A stretch of DNA of 64,000 nt from Cordylochernes scorpioides (taxonomy: Eukaryota; Arthropoda; Arachnida; Pseudoscorpiones; Chernetidae), in assembly GCA_030710605.1 (NCBI GenBank), contig CP092877.1, forward strand, positions 43,384,406 to 43,448,405, given 5' to 3'. Numbering within the stretch: the stretch's first letter is position 1; each line of letters starts with the position of its first letter. The translations under genes and the position numbers were made by a program. Positions 21,555 through 33,027 of this stretch are shown here, piece after piece. The notes beneath the pieces were generated by a model, which was not told the origin of the DNA, did no database searches, and saw only the letters and a list, made by a program, of their open reading frames with translations.

Positions 21555-24469
21555 GCTTCTGTGTTGTGACCCTGAACACGCGCGGCATCGCCGCTCTTCG
21601 CCGGAGAATTCAGCTCTGCTGTTTTCTCAAGGAGCATGAGATCGACATCTGCTTTCTGCAGGAGACGAAAGTCATGTCCCTGGACGACGTAGGAGACCTC
21701 TGCCACGGCTACAGCGCCGTCGTTGTGCCTTCAACGACCACCGTGGGATCAGGCCTCGCCTGAGTCTTCGCGGCCGGCATCGTTGTTCACCGGCAGCAGA
21801 TCCTGTGGCCTGGCAAGATGGCTGTCATCGACCTCATCATTCGGGGAGTCTCCATGACGTGTGTCAACACCCACGTCTCTCATGCTCCTGAAGAGCGCTG
21901 CCGCCAGCTCCAGATCATCGCAGCTTTGGCGCGTGAAGAAGATACGTGGATCCTCGGTGATTTGAACATCTCTGAGGAGTCGGCGAAGGACATGGCATCA
22001 GGTTCAGCAGAAGCCCTCGCGGAGCTCCTGGACCAAGCCGACCTCGTCGACATCGCCACCTTTTTCGATGCTGCACTGGAGCACACCTGGGTTGCTACTA
22101 TCGGAAGTCGGGTCGACGCGCGTCGTCTGGACAGAATTCTACTTCCATCAGGCTTCTGCGACCGCGTCACCCAATATCAAACCATCGACTACGCCTACTC
22201 GTACCACCGTGCCGTCCTGATCCAAGTAGGAGATTCAGCTTCTACAAGACTTCCCTGCATCGGAAAGCTGCTACCGTCAGACCTCTTTGTCGATCGAATG
22301 GAAACGTTCATCGATGAAATATGGGTAGACCTAGCAAATCTCTCACCCCCGATGTTATGGGAACAATGGACCAAGATCAAAGCAAATCTGGTCGCGGAGA
22401 TTCGGTCACTCGCGCCTGCCGTCGCCGAGTCCGGCGGTGGATACATCGAGAGAGCAAGCCTCTACCTGAGGCGAAGACTCGAGGACGACACTGCCCGCTC
22501 CGACTATCCTTCCTTGTCGGACCTCGGGCGTTCCCTCCGAGCCAGACGTCGCTCTCCCTTCACCTTCACCGACGACGACGGCAACACCATCTCACGGGGC
22601 CAGCTCAGGCGTTTCCTTCTGGAGCGCAGTCGCTTCGCTCAGGCTCCAAGCTCGGAAGAAGTCATCGCCGACTTCCTAGCTGAAGTGACTCCCCTGGAGT
22701 TCGACGAGTACGACCAGATCTTTCTCGCCGACATCTCCCGCGACCAGATAACGGCAGCCATCCATCGCCTGCCAAATGGCCGTGCCTTGGGATGGGACGG
22801 ACTACCCTGCGAGTTTGTCAAAGACTTTGAAGATTTCTTCGCCGAAGTTCTTTGGCAAGACTTCGAGGCTTCGCGACTCCGCGGGGCCTTACCTCCATCC
22901 TCAAGGCGCAGCAAGGTCATCCTGCTGCCAAAGGTGCACGGTGGTCCGGGTCTACAGGCTTTCCGGCCAATCAGCCTGCCAACGACCAACTACAGGGTCC
23001 TCAGCGGCGTGCTCATGTCCCGTCTGCGACGTCATCTTCCAGACCTGGTGCCCCAATGTCAGACCTACGCCGTTCCAGGACGGTCATCCTCCTGGAACAT
23101 CGCGCGAGTGTATGACGAAACCGCCGGGGCATCCAGACATGACACGCCGCTGACTGTCATCTCTCTGGACTTAAAGTCAGCCTTTGACACCCTGAGCAGG
23201 AGCTACCTGTTCCTGATGGGGCTGCTGGAGCGAGCCATCGCGAGGTGGTCGCCCTTCACCCGCGGCCTGTCGCTGGTGGGTCGTGCTCGCGCGGCCAACA
23301 GCCTGATCCTGGGTTCCATCCTGCACCATCTCCATGGCTATCTTCCACCTGAAACCACCATCGGCCGGCTGCAGGCGCGGTTGGCACGCTTCGTGTGGGG
23401 AACGAGCCGAGTCTCGTGTCTCCCCGGGCGCATCCTGGCTCGTCCAGTTTCCGATGGTGGCGTCGGCCTGCTTGACATCGCGGGCCAGCTTCGGCTCACC
23501 TGCCTGAAGGGGGTCCAGGCCTCTCTTCGCGGCGCCGCCAACGGCTACTCTTGGCTGGTACGCAGCCGGGCGTGGCTGACACCGCCGGCTCCTGACGTCT
23601 GGCACTCGCCTAGGAGGAGGAGACTACTGAGCCTGTGAGAGGCCGCGTCCAGCGTCCTCGAGCTTGACCACCGGGTTCTTCATCCCGCCAGCCTGAGGTC
23701 CCTGCGTCTTCGAGGTGACAACAGGTTCCTGCGGCCGCCAGACCTGCTGGCTCCTGAGCGCTGGCTACAGGCGACTGTCGGGGACTTCTCCGATAGCGCC
23801 CCTGCACTTGCGCGCTCAACGCGGGCCGCGCTCCTAGATTCGCAGCACCTAGGGGCCTTCTGCCAACGTCTCCTGCGGGGAAACGCCAGCTATCATGCGG
23901 AGACCATCGTCCTGCGGGGATCGGCGACCCCCATCACCCGCCTACCCAGCCAGAGGGCGCGCCGGGCATTGGACTCAGCACGGCACCAGGCCCATCCTAC
24001 TGCAGAACTGGCTGCCCGGTGGACCCTCACCGTGGATGTGCCCCGCTCCATACCCTGGGCCGACCTGCGTCGAAACTGCTTCTCGGGGCACGACGCAGAT
24101 GTCGCCCTACGGCTAGCCCTCCACGCCCTACCCCATCCTGCCTCGAGACGTGCCAACTGTGCCGCCTGTGAGTCCAGCGACGGGTTGCTGACCCACAGAT
24201 ATTGGAGTTGCCGAGCCGTGTGAACCCTGCTCCGGGAGGTGTTCGCCTCCTGCGAAATGCCCCTGGATTTGCAGGCCTGGCTCTTCGGCGTCAGCCTCCA
24301 TCCCGAGGTAGTGAAGCTAACAAGTGTGGCGAAGGCTACCATCTACAAGTACCATCTTGGTCTTGAGTTGGGTAATGCCAACCAACACCTCGACCTGCCC
24401 ACTCTGTGGGAAAGAACTCTCGCAGTCCATCGGTGGCGGAGTCTTTCTCGCGGTGGGCGCCACCAATGA
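21551..24469 (+). pseudogene. LINE ORF2: APE endonuclease, RT without active-site box, C-terminal Cys/His motif
   Basis: One reading frame throughout, interrupted only by TGA codons (21761, 23636, 24221). Endonuclease: VVTLNTRGI at the start, LQETK near residue 36, GDLN near 136, SYHRAV near 217. RT: GRALGWDGLPCEF near 409, FRPISLPTTNYRVLSG near 470, then SLDLKSAFDTL near 538 (motif A). The text jumps from there straight to LSLVGRARAANSLIL near 573, so motif B and the YADD box are deleted. The C-terminal part has a Cys/His motif (CAAC...HRYWSC, near residue 869), as in Tx1/L1-type ORF2. Non-functional because of the deletion. Confidence 0.85.
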
Positions 24470-24503
24470 ATACCTTGTATATATATTTATATATATGTAT
24501 ATG

Positions 24504-25247
24504 TGATAATGAGGTCCTGTCGACTTATCTGTGATGAGGTATCCTGTCGACTCTCGCTATAGCTGTGGTAACCGAGGGTCAAACCTGTAGTAACCGAGAG
24601 GGACAGTCAGGGCGTGGAGAGTTTTCCAGTACCTCTCTGCACTTTGGAAAACCTTTAACAGTTTTCACAGAGTACAGGCAGTCGTGGTCGAGGCAGAGTG
24701 GAAAGCTTGGGAATGTCCACACACAAAAAACGAAGAGACACAGTTGTAGTAGGAAAGTTCCGTGAACAGATAGGAGTCGAGCTAAGAGCAAGATAGAAGA
24801 GATCTTACTGTTTTACATGGCGATGAGGTGGTCCTGGCTACAACCGACAAGGGCTCACGCCGATGGTGAAGTGTCTATGTAACATTTCTGCTAGGGCAGA
24901 TGTTTTATATCTTTGCCGAAGGGGGGGGGGAGACATGCGAGAAAATGGACTTTTAATGGGGGGGTGTCTGCGGTAGTTTATACACCCTTTGGACCTGATG
25001 GCAACGGGCTGCCAAATTCCTCTTTAGGGTTGTTGGATTTCTATCTCGATTTCTTGCTTAGCTCAGCTCTTAATCTATCACATAGTTTTATTTATTCAAC
25101 CTCAGTTTGTACAAAGTACATTACATATGGTGATGCAATGACACATGTCAATCATGCGTATAAATATTCATAGATGTGTTTCTATATACAACATGACAAT
25201 CTTGTTATAAGTATTATACAATATAGGATTGTTGGTTTAAATTACCA
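24504..25247 (-). repeat. LTR, left copy
   Basis: 744 bp, bounded by the LINE 3' end on the left. It contains short sub-repeats (TCCTGTCGACT...) near its left edge, a 10-G run at 24921-24930 and an 84-bp segment absent from the other copies. The right limit is set where similarity to 32400 ends. Confidence 0.75.
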
Positions 25248-27240
25248 TAGATGGGCCCCGGGAGTGAAAGGATTTATCCGGGTTTAAACGGGTAAAGCCT
25301 CTCTAACACAGGTAAGTAATAAAAATTTATTTCAATTAATTTAAACTGTGAGGGATAAAAAGGGCTATAACAAGATGCTTTGTTTGGATATATCTGATAA
25401 TTATAAAAAAATACAACTTATGTTTAATTTAAAAGTTATGTAATTCTTTATAAAAGAGATATTTAGATAAAACCTTTCTTTTATATAAAAAAATGATGAT
25501 AAAAATAAAATGATGTTCTAAGAGAGTGTTGGCGGGCGTTGGAAAGGGTTAGGGATTAAAGAATAAGCAATTGTGAGTATTGCACAGGCAATCAAATACT
25601 TAGATCCAGGTGCAAAGCGAGGATATAGACTTGAGCGTCTTCTTAGTCATTGTTTCACTTGTGATCCTGTATGTGCTGTATGTGCTTTGTCACAATTGTA
25701 GGGTTATTGGGTTGAGAAGTTGTTGACGAAAAGGATGTTCATTAATATGATTGAAAGGGGTGAATTAGAGCCATGCGATAAGTAGAATTGTTGTATCGAC
25801 AGTAGGTGATCTGACTTGACTTAAAATCAAAGGTTGATTGTGGTCCGCTAGAGCTAAAAAAAAAAAGAGTTGTGAACGCTTTGTGCATGCGTTGGTGATT
25901 GTGCCTCGTGGATGATTGAAATAAACTTTTGAAACGTGTTCAAGTTGGGATTTTTAAATCTGGGGAACTGTGTTCAAAGAGTTTGTTGAAATTACGAAAT
26001 AAAAAAAAAATTGTCAAGCAGGACTATCGTTTTCTACGTTGATGTGAAGCAATGGCGGAGAAATAGATTGTAGTGTAAATTACACTGAAGTTGTTAGAGA
26101 AATAGATTGTTGTTTGCCCGATAGTTGATGATAAACATGTTCATATTATATAAGGCATAAAACAAATATAATATGAATAAAAATATAGAACTATCATTGT
26201 GGTTGAATAAAGTTTAAGTGAACAAAATCAAACAATCAATATATAAAGGTAATAATAATGAAGAATTAAAGTGATTTTTAACAACAAATAAATGTTTTGT
26301 AATACTAAAATAATATTATGAAAAATAGAAGTAAAATTGAATTTTTTTAAAAATAATATTGGATTAAAAACTAGCGATTATATAATTGAAAGGTAAAAAA
26401 TAAAAAATAAAATATTTTATACAAAATAGAATATAATTAAAGATTATTATAATGATTAGACAAGATGGAAGGTTTGGTAGAGGAATGGGACAAAAATATT
26501 TCTTCTAAAAAGAAGTTACAAATGTGGTGTGTAACTAGTTCATATCCCTTTGGTAAACATCGGTGTCTTTATGACTCTCTGTCTGGGAATTTGTGAAATT
26601 CTCGGGGAAATATAAATGGCTGATGCGAAACACATGTTACACATCGCGGTCATTCCGATAGCGGATATTTAGATGACAGCTTTGTTAGCGGGGAAAGAGG
26701 CGATGGATTTATTGACGCGGGAATGGTGTCTCGAGATATTTAGTCTATAATCACTGGGGCCTTTGGTATGTTAACTAACGGTGTTCATGTCCATTTTTAC
26801 GATCGGGGTGCGATGTATATTGAAGGGGGAGATATGTGGCTTGTCTACAGCGCACGTGCTTTAAATTCTTTCTCCTCTAGTTTGGATCTGGTGGGTTCAA
26901 AGAAATCTTTATATTGTGTGAAAGAGAGTAAGTAAGTAAGTAATACAGATCCAAATGGATTGGTGTAGACTATGTAGATAGAATAGGTTTGTGAATTTAA
27001 CGGAAAATTTTCTGGTCGCTACATGAGCTTTGTTTTAAAACGATCGAGTTAAATAAATCTGGATTTAAATGTAGGAATGGCTGGGAGGTTGTAGGCGGTA
27101 TAATTCGGTATAGTTGCGTCTCGAAGATATCTGGAGTCAAATGTTTGAATTCAGTGAGATATACATATTTAGACATTCGCTGTGGGTTTTGAATAAATCG
27201 GGTTTGTGTAGGTGTAATGTACAGAACATTCTCTGTGTAA
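25248..27240. other. Internal region of the LTR element, unrecognised
   Basis: About 2 kb between the left LTR and the integrase end. On the minus strand it lies 3' of integrase, where some gypsy elements carry an env-like gene, but the frames are closed and I recognise no domain. It is AT-rich in 25300-26500. A GTAA microsatellite lies at about 26925-26945. Confidence 0.4.
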
Positions 27241-27244
27241 TAAT

Positions 27245-27905
27245 TTAATTTATTGACATGTATAGTTTAACTGTCTCTATTGAGAGGTTGATTGGGGCGA
27301 TCTATTCGAACAACATTGGGTGAGATTATTTCAATTATTGTATATGGTCCAGTAAAATATGGTGCTAATTTACATGTCTCGGGATGTCTATAATTTTTGA
27401 CCAAAACAAGATCATTCACTTCGAAATGTGGTGTTCTGTGCTGCTTATCAAATGTTTCTTCATCATTTTATGCTTATTTTGGGTGCGAAAGCGTGCTATC
27501 CTTCGAGCTATATTTATTTCGGGGTATGGATTAAGATGAGTTATTAGATCTGGGGGGATAACATTGAACATTAAGTAGGTGGGTGGAAAACTTGTGACAG
27601 AATGGGGTGTGTTACTATACGTTTGAGTGAGGCGCTTAACTAGTTGAGTCCAGGAAGCTTTTGGATTTTCTAGATAAGCTAGTCTGAGCTTGCCTGTAAT
27701 GGTCGCACTTGAGCGTTCTATTAAACCGTTTTCTTGTGGATTATTGCTTGTGGTGAGTAGGGGTTGTATACCATGTGTTATTATAAATTTACGGAATTTT
27801 TATGAGGTAAAAGCGGGCGCTCTGTCAGATAACAGACGTTTTGGAAATCCTTGTTGTAGTACAGTTTTGAGGGTTTGAATGTACGTTAGGGTACTCGTTT
27901 ACTGG
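27245..27905 (-). pseudogene. Gypsy-type integrase: second half of the core and C-terminal domain
   Basis: Read on the minus strand: TLKTVLQQGFPKRLLSDRAP (core, catalytic Asp in SDRAP), an in-frame TAA after AFTS, then FIITHGIQPLLTTSNNPQEN and GLIERSSATITGKLRLAY with the catalytic Glu in IER. SWTQLVKRLTQTYSNTPH follows. After a frameshift near 27420 come the C-terminal blocks FEVNDLVLVKNYRHPE, YFTGPYTIIEIISPN and HVNKLNYY. The first catalytic Asp and the zinc-binding N-terminus are missing. The protein joins element cDNA to host DNA. Non-functional; the first part (27615-27905) is repeated at 30038-30328. Confidence 0.85.
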
Positions 27906-29315
27906 TTAAACTCTCTTTGAGAGTGGTGTAAGCTTGTTGGCAGTTTTATGGTCTCGGTGTTCGTAAGTGTTGTGTTTCGACGTTGTTGCGGACTTAGTAA
28001 AAATGTTATTCAATGATGTCAGGTTTAGATGTGAGTAAAAGTGCGACTTTCGACGTGGACACGCTTTGGGGTGATCTGTGTCACAGGCATGAAGGCGTCT
28101 TTGTGGCCTGTTAAGTGAGAAAAATTGTTGTGATGCGCTGTGTGACACGAGTGAGTGAATTGAATAGAAAGGTGTCACGTGAAGTCTTTGTTTTTGGTAC
28201 AGCATCTAACCTGGTGGTGGTTGTATAAAACACATCGAGATATTTTGGCTGTTAGTGGATGTGGCACGTTTAGTGGCAACGATATGGAGCTTGTGTGGCT
28301 CGAGATTGGTTTGTTGCTGAGTCGCGCGCTAATAGATGGTGGCCAATTGGAGAAAGTGATGGGGAGTGTGTTGAAGTTGGTTAGAGAGATGTGTGGATCA
28401 TTAATAATTATGTATGTAAAAGGAAAGGACGAGGGAGTGTAACTATGTTGGAGTTTTAACTTGTTTTGGGGAAGGACAGTTACTTTTCTAGTTGTGATTT
28501 TGAAGATATCTTTCGATTTTTGAAATTTAAAAAAATGCGTTTCACCTATGTTTATTAAAATTTGAATATATTTTTTAAATCGTTGATTATGGTAGTGCTA
28601 AAATTATCATTGTAAAAGGGGCAATGGCGTGAGAGTGACTTATAATTTGAATGGGGCGTTTGCATAAAATAGTGAACATAACAATGATTTTTGCAAAGTT
28701 TTGAATAATTGATTAAGAAATTGGTGTTTTGTTATAAAAATGAAATATTAAGAAAAACACACAAATAAATTTAGAATTATGATTCGAGTAATTTAAAAAT
28801 ATTATGATTTTTTTTATGTAAAATTGAAAGTAATGTCTTAAAATTTATAAATTGTTTAAAATAAAGTAATATTTGATAAATGAGGGTGTACAATATTTAA
28901 AATTTGAATTGAAATGCTATAAAAATGGTAAAAATTGATTTTAAAATGATTACTGTGAAAATAAACATTAAATTTATTGAGAATCACGTTGTGAGCATGA
29001 GGAGAAAGTAACATAGGTTTTTAAAAACTCACAGTTTTGAGGATTAGTTGTCGTCCTGATGACGCGGAAGACGGTCCATGTAGAGCTTGTAGAAGCTTGT
29101 AACTTCTGTTTGGCGAACGCGGCATGTCGCCTGGAAGGTGGTTGTGTTGTAAGGTCGAAGGTGGGGAACTTGTCACCGGCTTATTTTGCGGGATTTTCGG
29201 CTGTGTCGTTGGGGGTTGACAGCTTGCTCCTGAAATATAGTATCTTGGTGGGGGAGAGATTGCTTGGTCGTTTCGTTGTGGTCATACTTCGTTGTGGTTA
29301 TCCTGTCGACTCTTC
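27906..29315 (-). other. 5' internal region of the LTR element (leader and AT-rich part)
   Basis: On the minus strand, 29315 to about 28990 reads like a leader with a possible splice donor (CTGTGAGTTT near 29035). 28990-28450 is very AT-rich and intron-like, and 28205-27906 is an open frame of 99 codons without a recognisable domain. Gag, protease and RT are absent, so a large internal deletion is inferred. Confidence 0.4.
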
Positions 29316-29975
29316 TGTGATAATGAGGTCCTGTCGACTTATCTGTGATGAGGTATCCTGTCGACTCTCGCTATAGCTGTGGTAACCGAGGGTCAAACCT
29401 GTAGTAACCGAGAGGGACAGTCAGGGCGTGGAGAGTTTTCCAGTACCTCTCTGCACTTTGGAAGACCTTTAACAGTTTTCACAGAGTACAGGCAGTCGTG
29501 GTCGAGGCAGAGTGGAAAGCTTGGGATGTCCACACACAAAAAACGAAGAGACACAGTTGTAGTAGGAAAGTTCCGTGAACATATATGAGTCGAGCTAAGA
29601 GCAAGATGGAGATAGAAGAGATCTTACTGTTTTACATGGCGAAGAGGTAGTCCTGGGGAGGGGGGGGGGGAGACATGCGAGGGGGGGGGGAGTGTCTGCG
29701 GTATATTCTACACCCTTTGGACCTGATGGCAACAGGCTGCCAAATTCCTCTTTAGGGTTGTTGGATTTCTATCTCGATTTCTTGCTTAGTTCAGCTCTTA
29801 ATCTATTACATAGTTTTATTTATTCATCCTCAGTTTGTACAAAGTACATTACATATGGTGATGCAATGACACATTCCAATCATGCGTATATTCATTTATA
29901 GATGTGTTTCTATATACAACATGACAATCTTGTTATAAGTATTATACAATATAGGGTTGTTGGTTTAAATTACCA
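29316..29975 (-). repeat. LTR, middle copy
   Basis: Almost identical to 31740-32400. It is followed by about 62 bp of the same AT-rich flank found right of 32400, then jumps back to integrase sequence at 30038. Two 10-G runs lie at 29661-29670 and 29681-29690. Confidence 0.8.
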
Positions 29976-31739
29976 TATATATTTATCATTTATTTTATCT
30001 ATTCATATCTATTTATTAATATTTTACCCTTATATAACTATACGTTTGAGTGAGGCGCTTAACTAGTTGAGTCCAGGAAGCTTTTGGATTTTCTAGATAA
30101 GCTAGTCTGAGCTTGCCTGTAATGGTCGCACTTGAGCGTTCTAATAAACCGTTTTCTTGTGGATTATTGCTTGTGGTGAGTAGGGGTTGTATACCATGTG
30201 TTATTATAAATTTACGGAATTTTTATGAGGTAAAAGCGGGCGCTCTGTCAGATAACAGACGTTTTGGAAATCCTTGTTGTAGTACAGTTTTGAGGGTTTG
30301 AATGTACGTTAGGGTACTCGTTTACTGGTTAAACTCTCTTTGAGAGTGGTGTAAGCTTGTTGGCAGTTTTATGGTCTCGGTGTTCGTAAGTGTTGTGTTT
30401 TCGACGTTGTTGCGGACTTAGTAAAAATGTTATTCAATGATGTCAGGTTTAGATGTGAGTAAAAGTGCGACTTTCGACGTGGACACGCTTTGGGGTGATC
30501 TGTGTCACAGGCATGAAGGCGTCTTTGTGGCCTGTTAAGTGAGAAAAATTGTTGTGATGCGCTGTGTGACACGAGTGAGTGAATTGAATAGAAAGGTGTC
30601 ACGTGAAGTCTTTGTTTTTGGTACAGCATCTAACCTGGTGGTGGTTGTATAAAACACATCGAGATATTTTGGCTGTTAGTGGATGTGGCACGTTTAGTGG
30701 CAACGATATGGAGCTTGTGTGGCTCGAGATTGGTTTGTTGCTGAGTCGCGCGCTAATAGATGGTGGCCAATTGGAGAAAGTGATGGGGAGTGTGTTGAAG
30801 TTGGTTAGAGAGATGTGTGGATCATTAATAATTATGTATGTAAAAGGAAAGGACGAGGGAGTGTAACTATGTTGGAGTTTTAACTTGTTTTGGGGAAGGA
30901 CAGTTACTTTTCTAGTTGTGATTTTGAAGATATCTTTCGATTTTTGAAATTTAAAAAAATGCGTTTCACCTATGTTTATTAAAATTTGAATATATTTTTT
31001 AAATCGTTGATTATGGTAGTGCTAAAATTATCATTGTAAAAGGGGCAATGGCGTGAGAGTGACTTATAATTTGAATGGGGCGTTTGCATAAAATAGTGAA
31101 CATAACAATGATTTTTGCAAAGTTTTGAATAATTGATTAAGAAATTGGTGTTTTGTTATAAAAATGAAATATTAAGAAAAACACACAAATAAATTTAGAA
31201 TTATGATTCGAGTAATTTAAAAATATTATGATTTTTTTATGTAAAATTGAAAGTAATGTCTTAAAATTTATAAATTGTTTAAAATAAAGTAATATTTGAT
31301 AAATGAGGGTGTACAATATTTAAAATTTGAATTGAAATGCTATAAAAATGGTAAAAATTGATTTTAAAATGATTACTGTGAAAATAAACATTAAATTTAT
31401 TGAGAATCACGTTGTGAGCATGAGGAGAAAGTAACATAGGTTTTTAAAAACTCACAGTTTTGAGGATTAGTTGTCGTCCTGATGACGCGGAAGACGGTCC
31501 ATGTAGAGCTTGTAGAAGCTTGTAACTTCTGTTTGGCGAACGCGGCATGTCGCCTGGAAGGTGGTTGTGTTGTAAGGTCGAAGGTGGGGAACTTGTCACC
31601 GGCTTATTTTGCGGGATTTTCGGCTGTGTCGTTGGGGGTTGACAGCTTGCTCCTGAAATATAGTATCTTGGTGGGGGAGAGATTGCTTGGTCGTTTCGTT
31701 GTGGTCATACTTCGTTGTGGTTATCCTGTCGACTCTTCT

Positions 31740-32400
31740 GTGATAATGAGGTCCTGTCGACTTATCTGTGATGAGGTATCCTGTCGACTCTCGCTATAGC
31801 TGTGGTAACCGAGGGTCAAACCTGTAGTAACCGAGAGGGACAGTCAGGGCGTGGAGAGTTTTCCAGTACCTCTCTGCACTTTGGAAGACCTTTAACAGTT
31901 TTCACAGAGTACAGGCAGTCGTGGTCGAGGCAGAGTGGAAAGCTTGGGATGTCCACACACAAAAAACGAAGAGACACAGTTGTAGTAGGAAAGTTCCGTG
32001 AACATATATGAGTCGAGCTAAGAGCAAGATGGAGATAGAAGAGATCTTACTGTTTTACATGGCGAAGAGGTAGTCCTGGGGAGGGGGGGGGGGGAGACAT
32101 GCGAGGGGGGGGGGGAGTGTCTGCGGTATATTCTACACCCTTTGGACCTGATGGCAACAGGCTGCCAAATTCCTCTTTAGGGTTGTTGGATTTCTATCTC
32201 GATTTCTTGCTTAGTTCAGCTCTTAATCTATTACATAGTTTTATTTATTCATCCTCAGTTTGTACAAAGTACATTACATATGGTGATGCAATGACACATT
32301 CCAATCATGCGTATATTTATTTATAGATGTGTTTCTATATACAACATGACAATCTTGTTATAAGTATTATACAATATAGGGTTGTTGGTTTAAATTACCA
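31740..32400 (-). repeat. LTR, right copy (5' LTR of the minus-strand element)
   Basis: About 661 bp. The right end TAAATTACCA matches the end of the left copy, after which the sequence is AT-rich flank (TATATATTTATC). G-runs lie near 32082-32093 and 32105-32114. Confidence 0.75.
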
Positions 32401-33012
32401 TATATATTTATCATTTATTTTATCTATTCATATCTATTTATTAATATTTTACCCTTATATAATCATATTTATTCATATTTATATTTATTCTGTATTTAAC
32501 CTTATATAATTTTATATGGACATTTAAATAAAGTAGTTTCAATCTCAATCTCTCTCTATCTCGTTAATAAATATAATTATTTTTTCTTCAAATTAAATAC
32601 TTTAGTGGAATCAATCCTTGTTAGATAGTTTGTAACATATATAAAAATAAACCGATAGTAATGATATCCCTCTGTGTTTTTGAAATATGAAATATATACG
32701 CTGGTGTCCATAAATAGGCGAACATAATATCATATTTTAAATAAATAAAATATATATCTAGTTATTGAACTTAAAGAGACGATCTAAAACAATAAAAGTA
32801 CTTTCCAACACTTTGTTCTATAAAACAGCAAGCCATATTAACGAAAATATGAAATTTCAATCATTATTAGCTTTTTTAAAAAAATCGTTTATTTACATTA
32901 CTTCCATGTTGTCCAATAAACTTGATAGATGTATCAAGTCATTTCTTTAAAATCTAACTTGTTGAAAAATAAAATTTTATCTACATAAAGTAACAACGCT
33001 GTATTATACTTT
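32401..33012. other. AT-rich flank, nothing recognised
   Basis: Host or old repeat DNA between the LTR element and the LINE. It contains a short (TC)n stretch at about 32545-32560. No coding signal. Confidence 0.4.
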
Positions 33013-33027
33013 GCAGCTTCCAAGCAA

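Larger units (their letters stand above)
20162..24503 (+). mobile_element. GC-rich L1/Tx1-like LINE with ORF1 and ORF2, internally deleted
   Basis: The two ORFs are joined by an ATGA overlap (ORF2 ATG 21551, ORF1 TGA 21552-21554). The 5' UTR is about 60 bp and the 3' end is a (TA)n-rich stretch directly abutting the LTR element at 24504. Coding sequence is GC-rich, in sharp contrast to the AT-rich surroundings. Several stops and an internal deletion make it inactive. Confidence 0.88.
24504..32400 (-). mobile_element. LTR retrotransposon (gypsy-type integrase), minus strand, internally deleted and partly duplicated in place
   Basis: Three long repeats: 24504-25247, 29316-29975 and 31740-32400. 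On the minus strand they would begin TGGTAATTTAAACC and end CCTCATTATCA, so TG...CA. The left copy has about 84 bp (24837-24920) that the other two lack. Internal DNA 25248-29315 includes an integrase fragment on the minus strand and long AT-rich parts. Segment 27615-30037 is repeated as 30038-32461. No convincing primer-binding site or polypurine tract was found, so LTR identity rests on repeat structure plus the integrase. Confidence 0.72.
27615..32461. repeat. Tandem duplication, unit 2423 bp (27615-30037 and 30038-32461)
   Basis: The two units differ at only a handful of positions (for example TCTATTAAACC versus TCTAATAAACC, and one-base length changes in T or G runs). The unit runs from within integrase, through the LTR, into about 62 bp of flanking DNA. 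The breakpoint shows at most a base or two of homology. Confidence 0.9.

Noticed and set aside
21818..23638. 606-codon frame as an intact reverse transcriptase gene
   Set aside because: It is an internal part of LINE ORF2 between TGA stops and lacks the RT active-site box.
25248..25275. Primer-binding site after the left LTR (TGGGCCCCGGGAGTG)
   Set aside because: It would imply a plus-strand element, but the integrase is on the minus strand; no matching purine tract on the other side.
28179..28442. 87-codon plus-strand frame repeated at 30603-30866
   Set aside because: It repeats only because of the tandem duplication; the element reads on the minus strand and no domain is visible.
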